Shown here: one piece after another, positions 44,403 to 52,639 of the stretch | Numbering within the stretch: the first letter of the stretch is position 1 | Layout of the letters: each line of letters begins with the position of its first letter | Assembly: GCF_027912495.1 (NCBI RefSeq) | Contig: NZ_CP115463.1 | Span: forward strand, 3,546,501 to 3,610,500 | Length of the DNA stretch: 64,000 nucleotides | Reading direction: 5' to 3' | Origin: Caulobacter sp. NIBR1757 | GTDB taxonomy: Bacteria > Pseudomonadota > Alphaproteobacteria > Caulobacterales > Caulobacteraceae | The notes under the pieces: model-generated | What the model was told of the DNA's origin: nothing | What the model saw: only the letters and a program-made list of their open reading frames with translations | The model's database searches: none | Made by a program: the position numbers and the translations under genes

Positions 44403-45176
44403 ATGGACCTCGGCCTCAAGGACAAAGTCATCTTCGTCGCCGGCGCCAGTCGCGGCATCGGCCTGGGCATCGTCGAGGCCTGCCTCGCTGAGGGCGCGAA
44501 GGTGGCGATCACCGCTCGGGGCGCCGAGGCGCTGGAGGCGACCCGCGCCGACCTCGCGGCCCGCTATGGGGCCGACAGGCTGTGGTCGATGGCCGGCGAC
44601 CTGCGCGAGACCACCGTCATCGAAAAGGCCCTGGCCGGGGCCGAAGAGGCGCTGGGCCCGCTGCACGGGTCCGTCGCCAACGTCGGCCTTCACCCCTGCC
44701 CGCCTGGCGCCGCCGTCGATGACGAGACCTGGGACGCCGGCTTTTCCCAGAACCTCGGCTCGGCCTGGAAGCTGGCGCGCGGGGCCTATGCCCGCATGGA
44801 GCCGCGACGGTCGGGCTCGGTGCTGTTCATCAGCTCGATCGCCGGCCTCGGCGCCCTCGGCACGCCCCTGACCTACGGCACCGCCAAGGCGGCGGTAAAC
44901 CACCTGACCAAGGAGCTGGCCCAGATCGCCGGCCGCAAGGGGGTGCGCATCAACGCCATCGCCCCGGGCAACATCGCCTTCCCCGGCGGCGAATGGGAGG
45001 AGCGCGCCTCTGGTCCGCGCGCCGAGAACTGGAACCGCTGGCTGCGCCGCGAGGTGCCGCTCCAGCGCTTCGGCACGCCGGCCGAGATCGGCTCGATGGC
45101 CGCCTTCCTGATGAGCGACCAGGCCAGCTTCGTCCACGGGGCCGTCATCCCCGTGGACGGCGGCCAGACGAAATAG
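44403..45176 (+). CDS. SDR-family oxidoreductase
   Basis: Short-chain dehydrogenase of 257 residues. VAGASRGIGLGIVEACL is the NAD(P) site, the catalytic Ser is in LFISSIAGLG, and YGTAK is the YxxxK pair. IAPGNIAFPGGEW follows, as usual for 3-oxoacyl-ACP-reductase-like members. It lies 11 bases before an enoyl-CoA hydratase gene, which suggests a shared catabolic operon. Confidence 0.93.
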   Translation: MDLGLKDKVIFVAGASRGIGLGIVEACLAEGAKVAITARGAEALEATRADLAARYGADRLWSMAGDLRETTVIEKALAGAEEALGPLHGSVANVGLHPCPPGAAVDDETWDAGFSQNLGSAWKLARGAYARMEPRRSGSVLFISSIAGLGALGTPLTYGTAKAAVNHLTKELAQIAGRKGVRINAIAPGNIAFPGGEWEERASGPRAENWNRWLRREVPLQRFGTPAEIGSMAAFLMSDQASFVHGAVIPVDGGQTK

Positions 45177-45187
45177 GAGTGACCCCG

Positions 45188-46015
45188 ATGACCGCCCCCA
45201 CCAACAACGACGCGTCCTACGAACACCTCGACATCCGGCTGGAGAACCAGACCGCCTGGGTGACGATGAACCGCCCCGACAGCCTCAATGCCCTCAACCG
45301 CAAGCTGGTCGAGGAACTGCGCGACTTCTTCGTCGGCCTCTACTGGCGCCGCGATGTTCGGGTCGTGGTCCTGCGCGGGGCCGGCAAGGCCTTCTGCGCC
45401 GGTCTCGACCTCAAGGAGCGCAGCAACAGCGAGGGCGGCCGGTCGATCGGCGCGGGCCTGACCGCCCAGCGCCGGATCAGCGAGATCGTCATCGCCATGC
45501 GCCGCTGTCCCCAGCCGATCATCGCCTGCGTCGACGGGGCGGCGGCCGGCGGCGGCTTCGCCCTGATGCTGGCCAGCGACGTGCGGGTCTGCACGCCGCG
45601 TCTGAAGGCCAACGCCGCCTTCATCCGCATCGGCCTGACCGCCTGCGACATCGGCGTCAGCTACTTCCTGCCCCGCATGGTCGGCAGCTCGGTCGCGGCC
45701 GAGTACATGCTGACGGGCCGCTTCTTCACCGCCCAGCGCGCCTATGAGCTGGGCATGGTAAGCCAGATCGTCGAGGCCGAGGAACTGGAGCCCGTGGCCC
45801 AGGCGCTGGTCGACGACATGCTGCACGCGACGCCGCTCGGCCTGCGACTGACCAAGGAATGCCTCAACCACGCCATCGACGCCCAGGGGCTGGAGGCGGC
45901 CATCGCCATGGAAGACCGCAACCAGATCCTGGCCAGCTCCGACGGCGACTTCCAGGAAGGCGTGCGGGCCTTCCTGGAAAAACGCCGCCCGGTCTACGAG
46001 AACCGGGAGAGCTAG
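45188..46015 (+). CDS. Enoyl-CoA hydratase/isomerase family protein
   Basis: Crotonase-fold protein of 275 residues: VTMNRPDSLNALNRKLVEEL, oxyanion-hole pattern KAFCAGLDLKE, AAAGGGFALMLASDVRV, and FIRIGLTACDIGVSYFLPRMVG. The usual Glu pair of a hydratase is not obvious (an Asp in CDIG takes one place), so the reaction may differ. I start at the ATG of MTAPTNND with a GGAG-like site nine bases upstream. Ends four bases inside the convergent MATE gene. Confidence 0.9.
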   Translation: MTAPTNNDASYEHLDIRLENQTAWVTMNRPDSLNALNRKLVEELRDFFVGLYWRRDVRVVVLRGAGKAFCAGLDLKERSNSEGGRSIGAGLTAQRRISEIVIAMRRCPQPIIACVDGAAAGGGFALMLASDVRVCTPRLKANAAFIRIGLTACDIGVSYFLPRMVGSSVAAEYMLTGRFFTAQRAYELGMVSQIVEAEELEPVAQALVDDMLHATPLGLRLTKECLNHAIDAQGLEAAIAMEDRNQILASSDGDFQEGVRAFLEKRRPVYENRES

Positions 46016-47427
46016 AGGACGGGCACGGACCGCCGGGTCAGCAGGTGGAAGCGGAGGCACATGGCCACCGCCGCCACCGCCAGCCCGAAGGCCAGGCCGA
46101 TCCAGATGCCCAGGCCGCCCCAGCCGAGGGTGACCCCCAGCAGGACGCAGACCGGAGCCCCCGCCAACCAGTAGCTGCCGCCGGCCAGGATCATCGGCCA
46201 GCGGGCGTCCTTCAGGCCGCGGAGGCTCAAGGCCCCAACCACCTGCAGGGCGTCGAACAGCTGGAAGGCCGCCGCCACCTTGAGGAACAGCGCCGCCAGG
46301 GCGATGACCTGCAGGTCCTCGGCCGTTCGCCCGGCGATGTAGAGCCCGGCGATCTGCTGGCCGGCCAGGGCCATGGCGACCCCGAACAGCAGCACGACGC
46401 CGCCGCCCGCGACCATGGCCACGAACCCCGCCCGCCGCGTGCCGGCGTGGTCACCCGCGCCGGCGTAGAGGCCGACCCGCACGGTGGCCGCCATGGCGAT
46501 GCCGAGCGGGACCATGAAGGTCACCGAGGCGAAGTTCAGGGCCACCTGGTGAGCCGCCAGGGTGGCGGCCCCGAAGGTGCCGGCCACCAGGGTCATGGCG
46601 TTGAACAGCATGGCCTCGAACAGCATGGTCAGGCCGATGGGCACGCCCAGCCGGAACAGCTCGACGAACCGCGGCCAGTCCGGCTTGGCGAAGTCGGCGA
46701 ACATCTTCACCCGCCGCAGGGCGGGATCGAGCCGGATGACCAGCACCATCACCAGGAAGGCGAAGGCCGCCGACGACGAGGTCGCCAGACCGGCCCCGAC
46801 GATGCCCAGCTTCGGCAACCCTAAGTGTCCGAAGATCAGCGCCCAGGCGAGCACGAAGTTGAAGCCGATCGAGGCCAGCATGACGTACAGCGACGCCCTC
46901 GGCCGCTCCATCGCCGTGGCGACGTTACGCAGCACCTGGAAGCCGAAGGTGAAGGGCAGGCCGAAGCACAGCATGGCCGTGAACCTGCCCGCGTCCCGCG
47001 CCAGCGCCGGCTCCTGCCCCAGATGTCCGAGGATCCAGCCCGCCGACAGCAGGATGGGGATCAGCGGCAACGGCAGGGCGATGGCCACCCACAGGCCCAT
47101 GCGCGAGACCGCCCGGGGACCGGAAAGGTCGTCCGGGTTGCGGCCCAGCATCTGGGCGATGATCGGGGCCACGGCCGCCGTCGGTCCGCCGCCCATCAGC
47201 CAGCAGAAGTAGTAGACGGCGTTGCCGATGGCCGCCGCCGCCAGGGCATGCGAGCTCAGGCGGCCCAGCAGCACGACGTCGGTGGCCAGGATGGCCATCT
47301 GGGCCAGCTGGGTGATGATCAGCGGGCCGGACAACCACAGCAGGGCCTTGGCCTCGGCGATCCATTCGGGCAGGCGGCCGCGCGGACTGAGGCGGCTGGA
47401 AAAGGTCTGGGCGGTCAAATGCGTCAT
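46012..47427 (-). CDS. MATE-family efflux transporter
   Basis: Membrane protein of 471 residues with about twelve helices. Features: LLWLSGPLIITQLAQMAILATDVVLLGRLSS, AVAPIIAQMLGRNPDDL, AAHQVALNFASVTFMVPLGIA (second MatE repeat) and AFQLFDALQVVGALSLRGLKDAR. It is of the NorM type, a Na+ or H+ coupled exporter of drugs or metabolites. I start at 47427 (MTHLTAQTF). A hairpin with a T6 tail and a short reading frame lie in the leader, suggesting attenuation. Confidence 0.93.
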   Translation of the reverse strand: MTHLTAQTFSSRLSPRGRLPEWIAEAKALLWLSGPLIITQLAQMAILATDVVLLGRLSSHALAAAAIGNAVYYFCWLMGGGPTAAVAPIIAQMLGRNPDDLSGPRAVSRMGLWVAIALPLPLIPILLSAGWILGHLGQEPALARDAGRFTAMLCFGLPFTFGFQVLRNVATAMERPRASLYVMLASIGFNFVLAWALIFGHLGLPKLGIVGAGLATSSSAAFAFLVMVLVIRLDPALRRVKMFADFAKPDWPRFVELFRLGVPIGLTMLFEAMLFNAMTLVAGTFGAATLAAHQVALNFASVTFMVPLGIAMAATVRVGLYAGAGDHAGTRRAGFVAMVAGGGVVLLFGVAMALAGQQIAGLYIAGRTAEDLQVIALAALFLKVAAAFQLFDALQVVGALSLRGLKDARWPMILAGGSYWLAGAPVCVLLGVTLGWGGLGIWIGLAFGLAVAAVAMCLRFHLLTRRSVPVL

Positions 47428-47481
47428 ATCGGTCTCTCGGGTCTTTTGGCCCGGGCCCGACGCACTGGATGGCGGATACAA

Positions 47482-47516
47482 AAAACCCCTCCGGAGCGTC
47501 GGGCTCGGGAGGGGGC
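47482..47516 (-). terminator. Strong Rho-independent terminator (attenuator candidate)
   Basis: On the minus strand CCCCCTCC and GGAGGGG pair around CGAGCCCGACGCTCC-like loop bases, followed by TTTTTTG. It lies 55 bases in front of the MATE ATG and behind a 19-codon frame. It could attenuate the MATE gene, or be the original terminator of lysC, displaced by the insertion of the two accessory genes. Confidence 0.75.
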
Positions 47517-47682
47517 GGTTGAGGTTTCAGATGATCTGAAGACTCAGGCGAACTCCTCGCGAGCGCAGGCAGTCGGACGACCGCATTTGGCGGACGGCAC
47601 GAACGTGCGGTGGGTGAGGATGACAGCGGTCACGGGTACGAAGCTCGCGGTTGTGGCCCGAGTTGGGGCCGGTGATGCGGGA

Positions 47683-47711
47683 TGGGTATGCCGGGTTCGC
47701 CGGAAGGTCAA
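47683..47711 (-). promoter_or_regulatory. Possible promoter for the MATE leader transcript
   Basis: Minus-strand TTGACC, 17 bases, TACCCA. The -35 part is good, the -10 part poor. A transcript would give a leader of about 250 bases. Confidence 0.3.
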
Positions 47712-47785
47712 GCCATTGGGGGGGCCTCGACGATCTTGACGGGTTAAAGGAATGCCGTGGGGTAATGCAATCTTGGGAGGTTTTC

Positions 47786-48541
47786 ATGGTCTTTTTCGAT
47801 GACGCGCCGCAACTCGGGTTCTTAGACGTCGATGAGGTGGTGATTGTCGGAACGCCCCCGCCTCCCGCGCCGGAGGGATTCGAAATTCCGCCCGGCCTCA
47901 CTTGGGACGAATGGATTCTGGGGACTCCGCCAGTAGATGGCACCGAGGTTAGCGAAGTCGAGATTGTTGGCGAGGGTCCCGCCGAAGCTGGAGAAATCAC
48001 GGTGACACCGCCCTTCGGGGAGGGTTTGGACCCGAGTGATCTGGAGGGCATTATCAGGGCTCTGATGTGCTCGCAGATCGATCTGGCTCTTCACAAGCAG
48101 GCGAACCAAAACGACGCTGAAATTGGCGGGCACGTCGAACGAACCGACGATGGCTACGTAATCAGCAATCTGCATTGGGGCGATGGAGATGGTACGGTCG
48201 ATTTGGTGATCCAGCAGTTTGCGTCAACCGACGACGTGCCATTCTACATCCACTTTCACGACGACAAACTTGGAGTCGGCAGTCTGGCAGTATCTCGGGG
48301 ACCAAGCCTCGCGGATCTGGCCAATTCAAAGCTCAACAACGTCTGGCAGGTTGTTGTAGATCACAAAGGTTCGGTTTATGTGATCAACAACTTTGGTGAT
48401 CTCGTTTTGCCGAACGGCTCCACGATACCATACGCCGATGCCGTCAAGGCCCGGCAGGACGGACTTATGACCACTTATCCTAAACTCGAATCCACGGCCA
48501 ATAGTTGGGGCAGCGTAAATGGCACATGTCAGAGCGGCTAA
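47786..48541 (+). CDS. JAMM/DUF4329-like protein, possible toxin
   Basis: Protein of 251 residues. The N-terminal 85 residues are acidic and Pro/Gly-rich with two related strands (DEVVIVGTPP and SEVEIVGEG). The C-terminal part resembles a JAB/JAMM metal site: Glu112 (NDAEIGGHV), His156-x-His158 (YIHFHDD) and Ser174-x2-Asp177 (GPSLADLA), with a long loop between, as in DUF4329-like domains of polymorphic toxins. No signal peptide. GGGAGG five bases before the ATG at 47786 supports this start. Base composition is lower in GC than its neighbours, a sign of transfer. The next gene overlaps it by 23 bases. Confidence 0.55.
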   Translation: MVFFDDAPQLGFLDVDEVVIVGTPPPPAPEGFEIPPGLTWDEWILGTPPVDGTEVSEVEIVGEGPAEAGEITVTPPFGEGLDPSDLEGIIRALMCSQIDLALHKQANQNDAEIGGHVERTDDGYVISNLHWGDGDGTVDLVIQQFASTDDVPFYIHFHDDKLGVGSLAVSRGPSLADLANSKLNNVWQVVVDHKGSVYVINNFGDLVLPNGSTIPYADAVKARQDGLMTTYPKLESTANSWGSVNGTCQSG

Positions 48542-48848
48542 ATGGGCTTTTTGGGTAGCCGGATCGGGCTTGCTCAGCCTTGCGGCATGCGCGACTGCGG
48601 CCGATACGGTCCGATCATATTCGCCGGAAGAATACACGAGGGCCGAAGCGATGTGTCGCGAAGCCGCGAAGGCGCCACCTGACCGCTATGTATTCGTCTC
48701 GCGGATCCAGACAACGCCCGGCGAGCGGGGCCTAGTCATCAATTTGATGCCAATTGACCGGAACGACCAGGACCGGCTTGTGTCCTGTACATTTTCAGAT
48801 TGGACCAAGCCGCCCCAGGTCGTTCGAATTCGAGACGACAGGCGCTAA
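48519..48848 (+). CDS. Small lipoprotein, possible immunity partner
   Basis: Protein of 109 residues with a lipoprotein signal peptide and lipobox LAA-C24 (SGLLSLAACATAAD). Two further cysteines (Cys46 in EAMCREA, Cys89 in VSCTF) may pair. The start lies 23 bases inside the JAMM-like gene, so the two are made together. It has lower GC than flanking genes. I recognise no family. Its stop overlaps the convergent lysC stop by four bases. Confidence 0.65.
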   Translation: MAHVRAAKWAFWVAGSGLLSLAACATAADTVRSYSPEEYTRAEAMCREAAKAPPDRYVFVSRIQTTPGERGLVINLMPIDRNDQDRLVSCTFSDWTKPPQVVRIRDDRR

Positions 48849-50116
48849 ACCTTGTCCAGCTCATACGCCGAGTGCAGCGCGCGCACGGCCAGTTCGGTGT
48901 AGGCGCTTTCGATCAGGACGCTGATCTTGATTTCCGAGGTCGAGATGACCTGGATGTTGACGCCCTTGTCGGCCAGGGCCTTGAACATGGTCTTGGCAAC
49001 GCCGGCGTGGCTGCGCATGCCGACCCCGATAACCGAGACCTTGGCGACGTCCTCGTCCAGCACCGCGCCCTCGAAGCCGAGCTCGGCCTGCAGGCCGTTG
49101 ACGACCTCCATGGCGCGGGCGCCGTCACGCTTGCCGACGGTGAATTCCATGTTGGCGGTGTCGGCCGTGCGGGCGTGCGCCTGGACGATCATGTCGACGT
49201 TGACGTTGGCGTCGGCGAGCGCCCCGAAAATGCGCGAGGAGACCCCGGGGGTGTCCGGCAGGCCGAACAGGGTGACCTTGGCCTCGTCGCGGCTGTAGGC
49301 CACGCCGCTCACGATCCGCTTTTCCACGATATCCTCCTCGTCGCACAGGATGGTGCCCTGGCCGGGCGCCTCTCCAGGCTCGACAAAACTCGACAGCACC
49401 CGCACCGGCACCCGGTGGGCCATGGCCATTTCGACCGACCGCGTCTGCAGCACCTTGGCCCCCAGCGAGGCCATTTCCAGCATTTCCTCGTAGGAGATGC
49501 GGGCCAGGCGGCGGGCCTTGCTCTCGATTCGGGGGTCGGTGGTGTAGACCCCGTCCACGTCGGTGTAGATGTCGCAGGCCGCCCCCAGCGAGGCGGCGAT
49601 GGCCACGGCGCTGGTGTCCGAGCCGCCGCGGCCCAGCGTGGCGATGCGGCCGTCGCGGGTGACGCCCTGGAAGCCGGCGATGACGGCGATCTCGCCCGCA
49701 TCCATGGCCCCCCCGAGGGCTTCCGGCGGAATCTCCTCGATGCGCGAGCGGCCGTGGGCGTCGTCGGCGATGATCGGGATCTGCCAGCCCATCCAGGACC
49801 GGGCCCGCAGGCCCATGTTGCGCAGGGTCATGGCCAACAGGCCGGCGGTCACCTGTTCGCCGCTGGCCACGACCACATCGTACTCGTCGTCGGAGGGGGC
49901 GATGCCCTGCGCGGCCGCGCCGGCCCCGTCCGTCCAGGCGACCAGCTCGTTGGTCTTGCCGGCCATGGCCGAGACCACGACGGCGACCTTCTTGCCGGTG
50001 GCGACTTCCGCCGCCACCAGCCGCCCGACGCGGCGGATGCGCTCCAGGTCGGCCACCGAGGTGCCGCCGAACTTCATGACCAGCCGTGACAAGCTGAAAT
50101 CCCCGATCGAGAACAA
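48845..50116 (-). CDS. lysC: Aspartate kinase
   Basis: First enzyme of the aspartate pathway (Lys, Thr, Met, diaminopimelate), 423 residues. Kinase domain: LVMKFGGTSVADLERI, VVVSAMAGKTNEL, RGGSDTSAVAIAASL and YTDVDGVYTTDPRI. Two ACT domains at the C-terminus (VTLFGLPDTPGVSSRIF and VSVIGVGMRSHAGVAKTMF with VISTSEIKISVLI) point to feedback control by Lys/Thr. The ATG at 50116 is used; a TTG nine codons later (SRLVMKFGG) is a plausible alternative start. Confidence 0.96.
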   Translation of the reverse strand: MFSIGDFSLSRLVMKFGGTSVADLERIRRVGRLVAAEVATGKKVAVVVSAMAGKTNELVAWTDGAGAAAQGIAPSDDEYDVVVASGEQVTAGLLAMTLRNMGLRARSWMGWQIPIIADDAHGRSRIEEIPPEALGGAMDAGEIAVIAGFQGVTRDGRIATLGRGGSDTSAVAIAASLGAACDIYTDVDGVYTTDPRIESKARRLARISYEEMLEMASLGAKVLQTRSVEMAMAHRVPVRVLSSFVEPGEAPGQGTILCDEEDIVEKRIVSGVAYSRDEAKVTLFGLPDTPGVSSRIFGALADANVNVDMIVQAHARTADTANMEFTVGKRDGARAMEVVNGLQAELGFEGAVLDEDVAKVSVIGVGMRSHAGVAKTMFKALADKGVNIQVISTSEIKISVLIESAYTELAVRALHSAYELDKV

Positions 50117-50259
50117 GTTCTTGCCCCGCGCGGCGATGGAATTCCATCATCCGCGCAAGGAGCCGCCTTCTAGCGAGCCAAACGCGGCGCCGCAATGCGC
50201 GGATCGTCAATTTGCCATGCAGACGGGACAAGCCCCGCCCGCCGCACTAGATAAGGGTC

Positions 50260-51018
50260 ATGGACAGCGTCGCCCCCACCCTGACCCACAGCATCGACCC
50301 CGCCGACGTCGAGCGCTTCAGCCGCATCGCCGCCGAATGGTGGGACCCTAAGGGCAAGTTCGCCCCGCTGCACAAATTCAACCCGGTCCGGCTGTCCTTC
50401 ATCCGTGACCTGGCCCTCAGTCATTTCAACCGGGACCCCGCCGCCCGCCGGCCGTTCGAGGGGCTGAAACTGCTCGACATTGGCTGCGGCGGCGGCCTGC
50501 TCAGCGAGCCGATGAGCCGGCTGGGCTTCAGCGTCATGGGCGTCGACGCCTCGCCCCGCAACATCGGCACGGCAAGCACGCACGCGGCCGAACAGGGCCT
50601 GAGCATAGACTACCGCGCCAGCACCGCCGAACAGCTGGAGGCCGATGGGGCTGGACCGTTCGACGTCATCCTCAACATGGAAGTCATCGAGCACGTCGCC
50701 GACCCCGGTGAGTTCCTGCGCACCTGCGCCCGCCTGCTGGCCCCGGAAGGGGTGATGATCGTCGCCACCCTGAACCGGACCCTTAAGGCCCTGGCCCTGG
50801 CCAAGGTCGGCGCCGAGTACATCCTGCGCTGGGTTCCGGCCGGCACCCACGACTGGAACCAGTTCCTCAAGCCGGGCGAACTGCGCGGCTTCCTCGAAGG
50901 CCATCCCTTCGAGGTCGAAGGGCCCTTCGGCGTCACCTACAATCCGCTCACCGGCCGCTGGGACCGCTCGGCCGACAGCGACATCAACTACATGATGACG
51001 GTTACGCGCTCGGCGTGA
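50260..51018 (+). CDS. ubiG: Ubiquinone biosynthesis O-methyltransferase
   Basis: SAM-dependent methyltransferase of 252 residues acting on two hydroxyl groups of ubiquinone precursors. Motifs: [29 protein letters not shown] (UbiG-specific N-terminus), [19 protein letters not shown] (motif I), [15 protein letters not shown] (motif post I) and a C-terminal [11 protein letters not shown]. It diverges from lysC with a gap of 143 bases. Confidence 0.96.
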   Translation: MDSVAPTLTHSIDPADVERFSRIAAEWWDPKGKFAPLHKFNPVRLSFIRDLALSHFNRDPAARRPFEGLKLLDIGCGGGLLSEPMSRLGFSVMGVDASPRNIGTASTHAAEQGLSIDYRASTAEQLEADGAGPFDVILNMEVIEHVADPGEFLRTCARLLAPEGVMIVATLNRTLKALALAKVGAEYILRWVPAGTHDWNQFLKPGELRGFLEGHPFEVEGPFGVTYNPLTGRWDRSADSDINYMMTVTRSA

Positions 51019-51103
51019 GCCCCGTCACGGCGGGGGCGCCAACACTGCGCCATCCTTCGGGCGTCGAAGGAGCAAGGCGAAACCGACCTTTGGGCCCTCC
51101 CCT

Positions 51104-51535
51104 CTAGTTCAACTCTTCCTTCTTCGGGGGTGCGGGTGGCAGGGGGGCCACGCGCACCCCGTCTTCGATCAGGGCGGTGACCTCCTTGGCGGAGGCCTCG
51201 CCGTAGATGCCGCGTTCCTCGGACCTGCCCTCGTGGATGGCGCGGGCCTCCTTGGCGAAGGCGTCGCCGACGTAGTCGAAATGGTCCTCGACGTGGGCCC
51301 GCACAGCCTGCTGGGCCTGCATCATCATCTCGCGCATCTGCGGGGCCATGTCCGATGAGTCCTGGCGCTTCGTGCCGGCTACGGCGGGGGCCATGATCTG
51401 CTTCTTCACGTCCCGGGCGCCGCAGACGGGGCAGTTGACCAGCCCGCGCGCGGCCTGGTCGTCATAGTCCGACGAGGAGCCGAACCAGCCTTCGAACTCA
51501 TGGCCGGTCGCGCATACGAGGGCGTATCTAATCAT
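51104..51535 (-). CDS. DUF1178 family protein
   Basis: Protein of 143 residues: MIRYALVCATGHEFEGWFGSS, then CPVCGA making a zinc-ribbon-like set of cysteines, and GIYGEASAKEVTALIEDGVRVAPLP at the end, both typical of DUF1178. Function unknown. Its ATG overlaps the stop of the nitrilase-family gene by four bases. Confidence 0.92.
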   Translation of the reverse strand: MIRYALVCATGHEFEGWFGSSSDYDDQAARGLVNCPVCGARDVKKQIMAPAVAGTKRQDSSDMAPQMREMMMQAQQAVRAHVEDHFDYVGDAFAKEARAIHEGRSEERGIYGEASAKEVTALIEDGVRVAPLPPAPPKKEELN

Positions 51536-52359
51536 GCGACCGGGCCCGTGAAGGCGCGGGCGTTCTTGAGCGCGGGGATTGCGGCGCGGGCCTTGTCGGC
51601 CAGGGCCGGGTCGATATCGACGAGCAGGACGCCCGGCTCGTCATTGTCGAGCTGGCCGAGGATTTCGCCCCAGGGGCCAATGGCGATGGAGTGGCCCCAG
51701 GTGCCGCGGCCATCCTCATGGAAGCCGCCCTGGGCGGCCGCCAGGATGAAGCTGCCGGTCTCGATGGCGCGGGCGCGCAGCAGGATTTCCCAGTGGGCCT
51801 CGCCGGTCGGGCGGGTGAAGGCGGCGGGCACGGTGATCACCTTGACGCCGGCCGTGGCCAGGGCGCGGTAGACGGCCGGGAAGCGCATGTCGTAGCAGAT
51901 GGTCAGGCCGAGCGGGCCGAACGGGGTCTGCGCCGCCACCGCCCGGTCGCCGGGGGTGTAGACCTCGGACTCGCGCGCCGTCTCGCCGGTCGGCAGGTCG
52001 ACGTCGAACATGTGCAGCTTGTCGTAGGTGGCGACCACCGCCCCGTCCGGCCCGATCAGCATCTGGCGATTGGCCGCCTGGCCGTCCTCACGCAGCACCA
52101 GGGCCGAGCCGATGGAGAGCCAGACGCCGAGTTCCCGGGCGAGATCACGCAGACCCTGGACAACGAGGTCGTCCTCCGGTCGCTTGAGCGCCGGCAACAG
52201 CAGCTCTCGCGACTTCTGCAGGACGTTGGTCCCTTCCGGCGTGACGATCAGCTGCGCGCCGCCCGCCGCCGCCTCGAGCACCAGCGGCGCGACATGGGCC
52301 AGGGCGGCCTCATGCGTCGCCGGCGTGCGGGTCTGGACCAGGGCGGCGCGGAAACTCAT
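51532..52359 (-). CDS. Carbon-nitrogen hydrolase (nitrilase superfamily, Nit-like)
   Basis: Protein of 275 residues with the full Glu-Lys-Cys triad: VTPEGTNVL, YDKLHMFDVDLP and LTICYDMRFP. The closest known type is Nit1/NitFhit-like deaminated glutathione amidase. Its ATG overlaps the grxC stop and its stop overlaps DUF1178, so grxC, this gene and DUF1178 are one coupled operon. The glutathione link with the glutaredoxin fits the amidase idea. Confidence 0.9.
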   Translation of the reverse strand: MSFRAALVQTRTPATHEAALAHVAPLVLEAAAGGAQLIVTPEGTNVLQKSRELLLPALKRPEDDLVVQGLRDLARELGVWLSIGSALVLREDGQAANRQMLIGPDGAVVATYDKLHMFDVDLPTGETARESEVYTPGDRAVAAQTPFGPLGLTICYDMRFPAVYRALATAGVKVITVPAAFTRPTGEAHWEILLRARAIETGSFILAAAQGGFHEDGRGTWGHSIAIGPWGEILGQLDNDEPGVLLVDIDPALADKARAAIPALKNARAFTGPVA

Positions 52360-52610
52360 GCCTGCAGCATCTCGTCGAGCTTGCCGGCCCGGTCGAGGGC
52401 CATCATGTCGTCGCAGCCGCCGATGTGCTTTCCGCCGATGAAGATCTGCGGGAAGGTCGAGCGGCCCGACTTGTCCATCATCTCCTGGCGCAGCTTGGGA
52501 TCCATGCCGGCCTCGATCTCCTCGAAGGCGACATCCTTCTCGTTCAGCAGCGCGACGGCGCGCGCGCAATAACCGCAGAAGGGACGGGTGTAGATAACGA
52601 CATCGGCCAT
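52356..52610 (-). CDS. grxC: Glutaredoxin 3
   Basis: Protein of 84 residues. Active site RPFCGYCARA (CGYC, a variant of CPYC), the cis-Pro in STFPQIFIGGKHIGGCDDM, and the GRX GG pair. It reduces disulfides using glutathione. First gene of the grxC-nitrilase-DUF1178 group. Confidence 0.95.
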   Translation of the reverse strand: MADVVIYTRPFCGYCARAVALLNEKDVAFEEIEAGMDPKLRQEMMDKSGRSTFPQIFIGGKHIGGCDDMMALDRAGKLDEMLQA

Positions 52611-52639
52611 GGGGGCTCCAATACGGGAACTTTGGTTGG

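Larger units (their letters stand above)
47428..47785. other. Leader/intergenic region between MATE gene and JAMM-like gene
   Basis: About 360 bases with no long gene. On the minus strand it holds a promoter-like pair at 47683-47711, a 19-codon frame (ATG near 47585, ending LSLQII and TGA at 47527-47529) and a strong terminator. On the plus strand it holds the region upstream of the JAMM-like gene, with GC content falling from left to right. Confidence 0.45.

Noticed and set aside
47527-48051. 174-codon minus-strand frame over the JAMM-like gene
   Set aside because: Its upper part mirrors the plus-strand gene; only its last 19 codons were kept as a possible leader peptide of the MATE gene.
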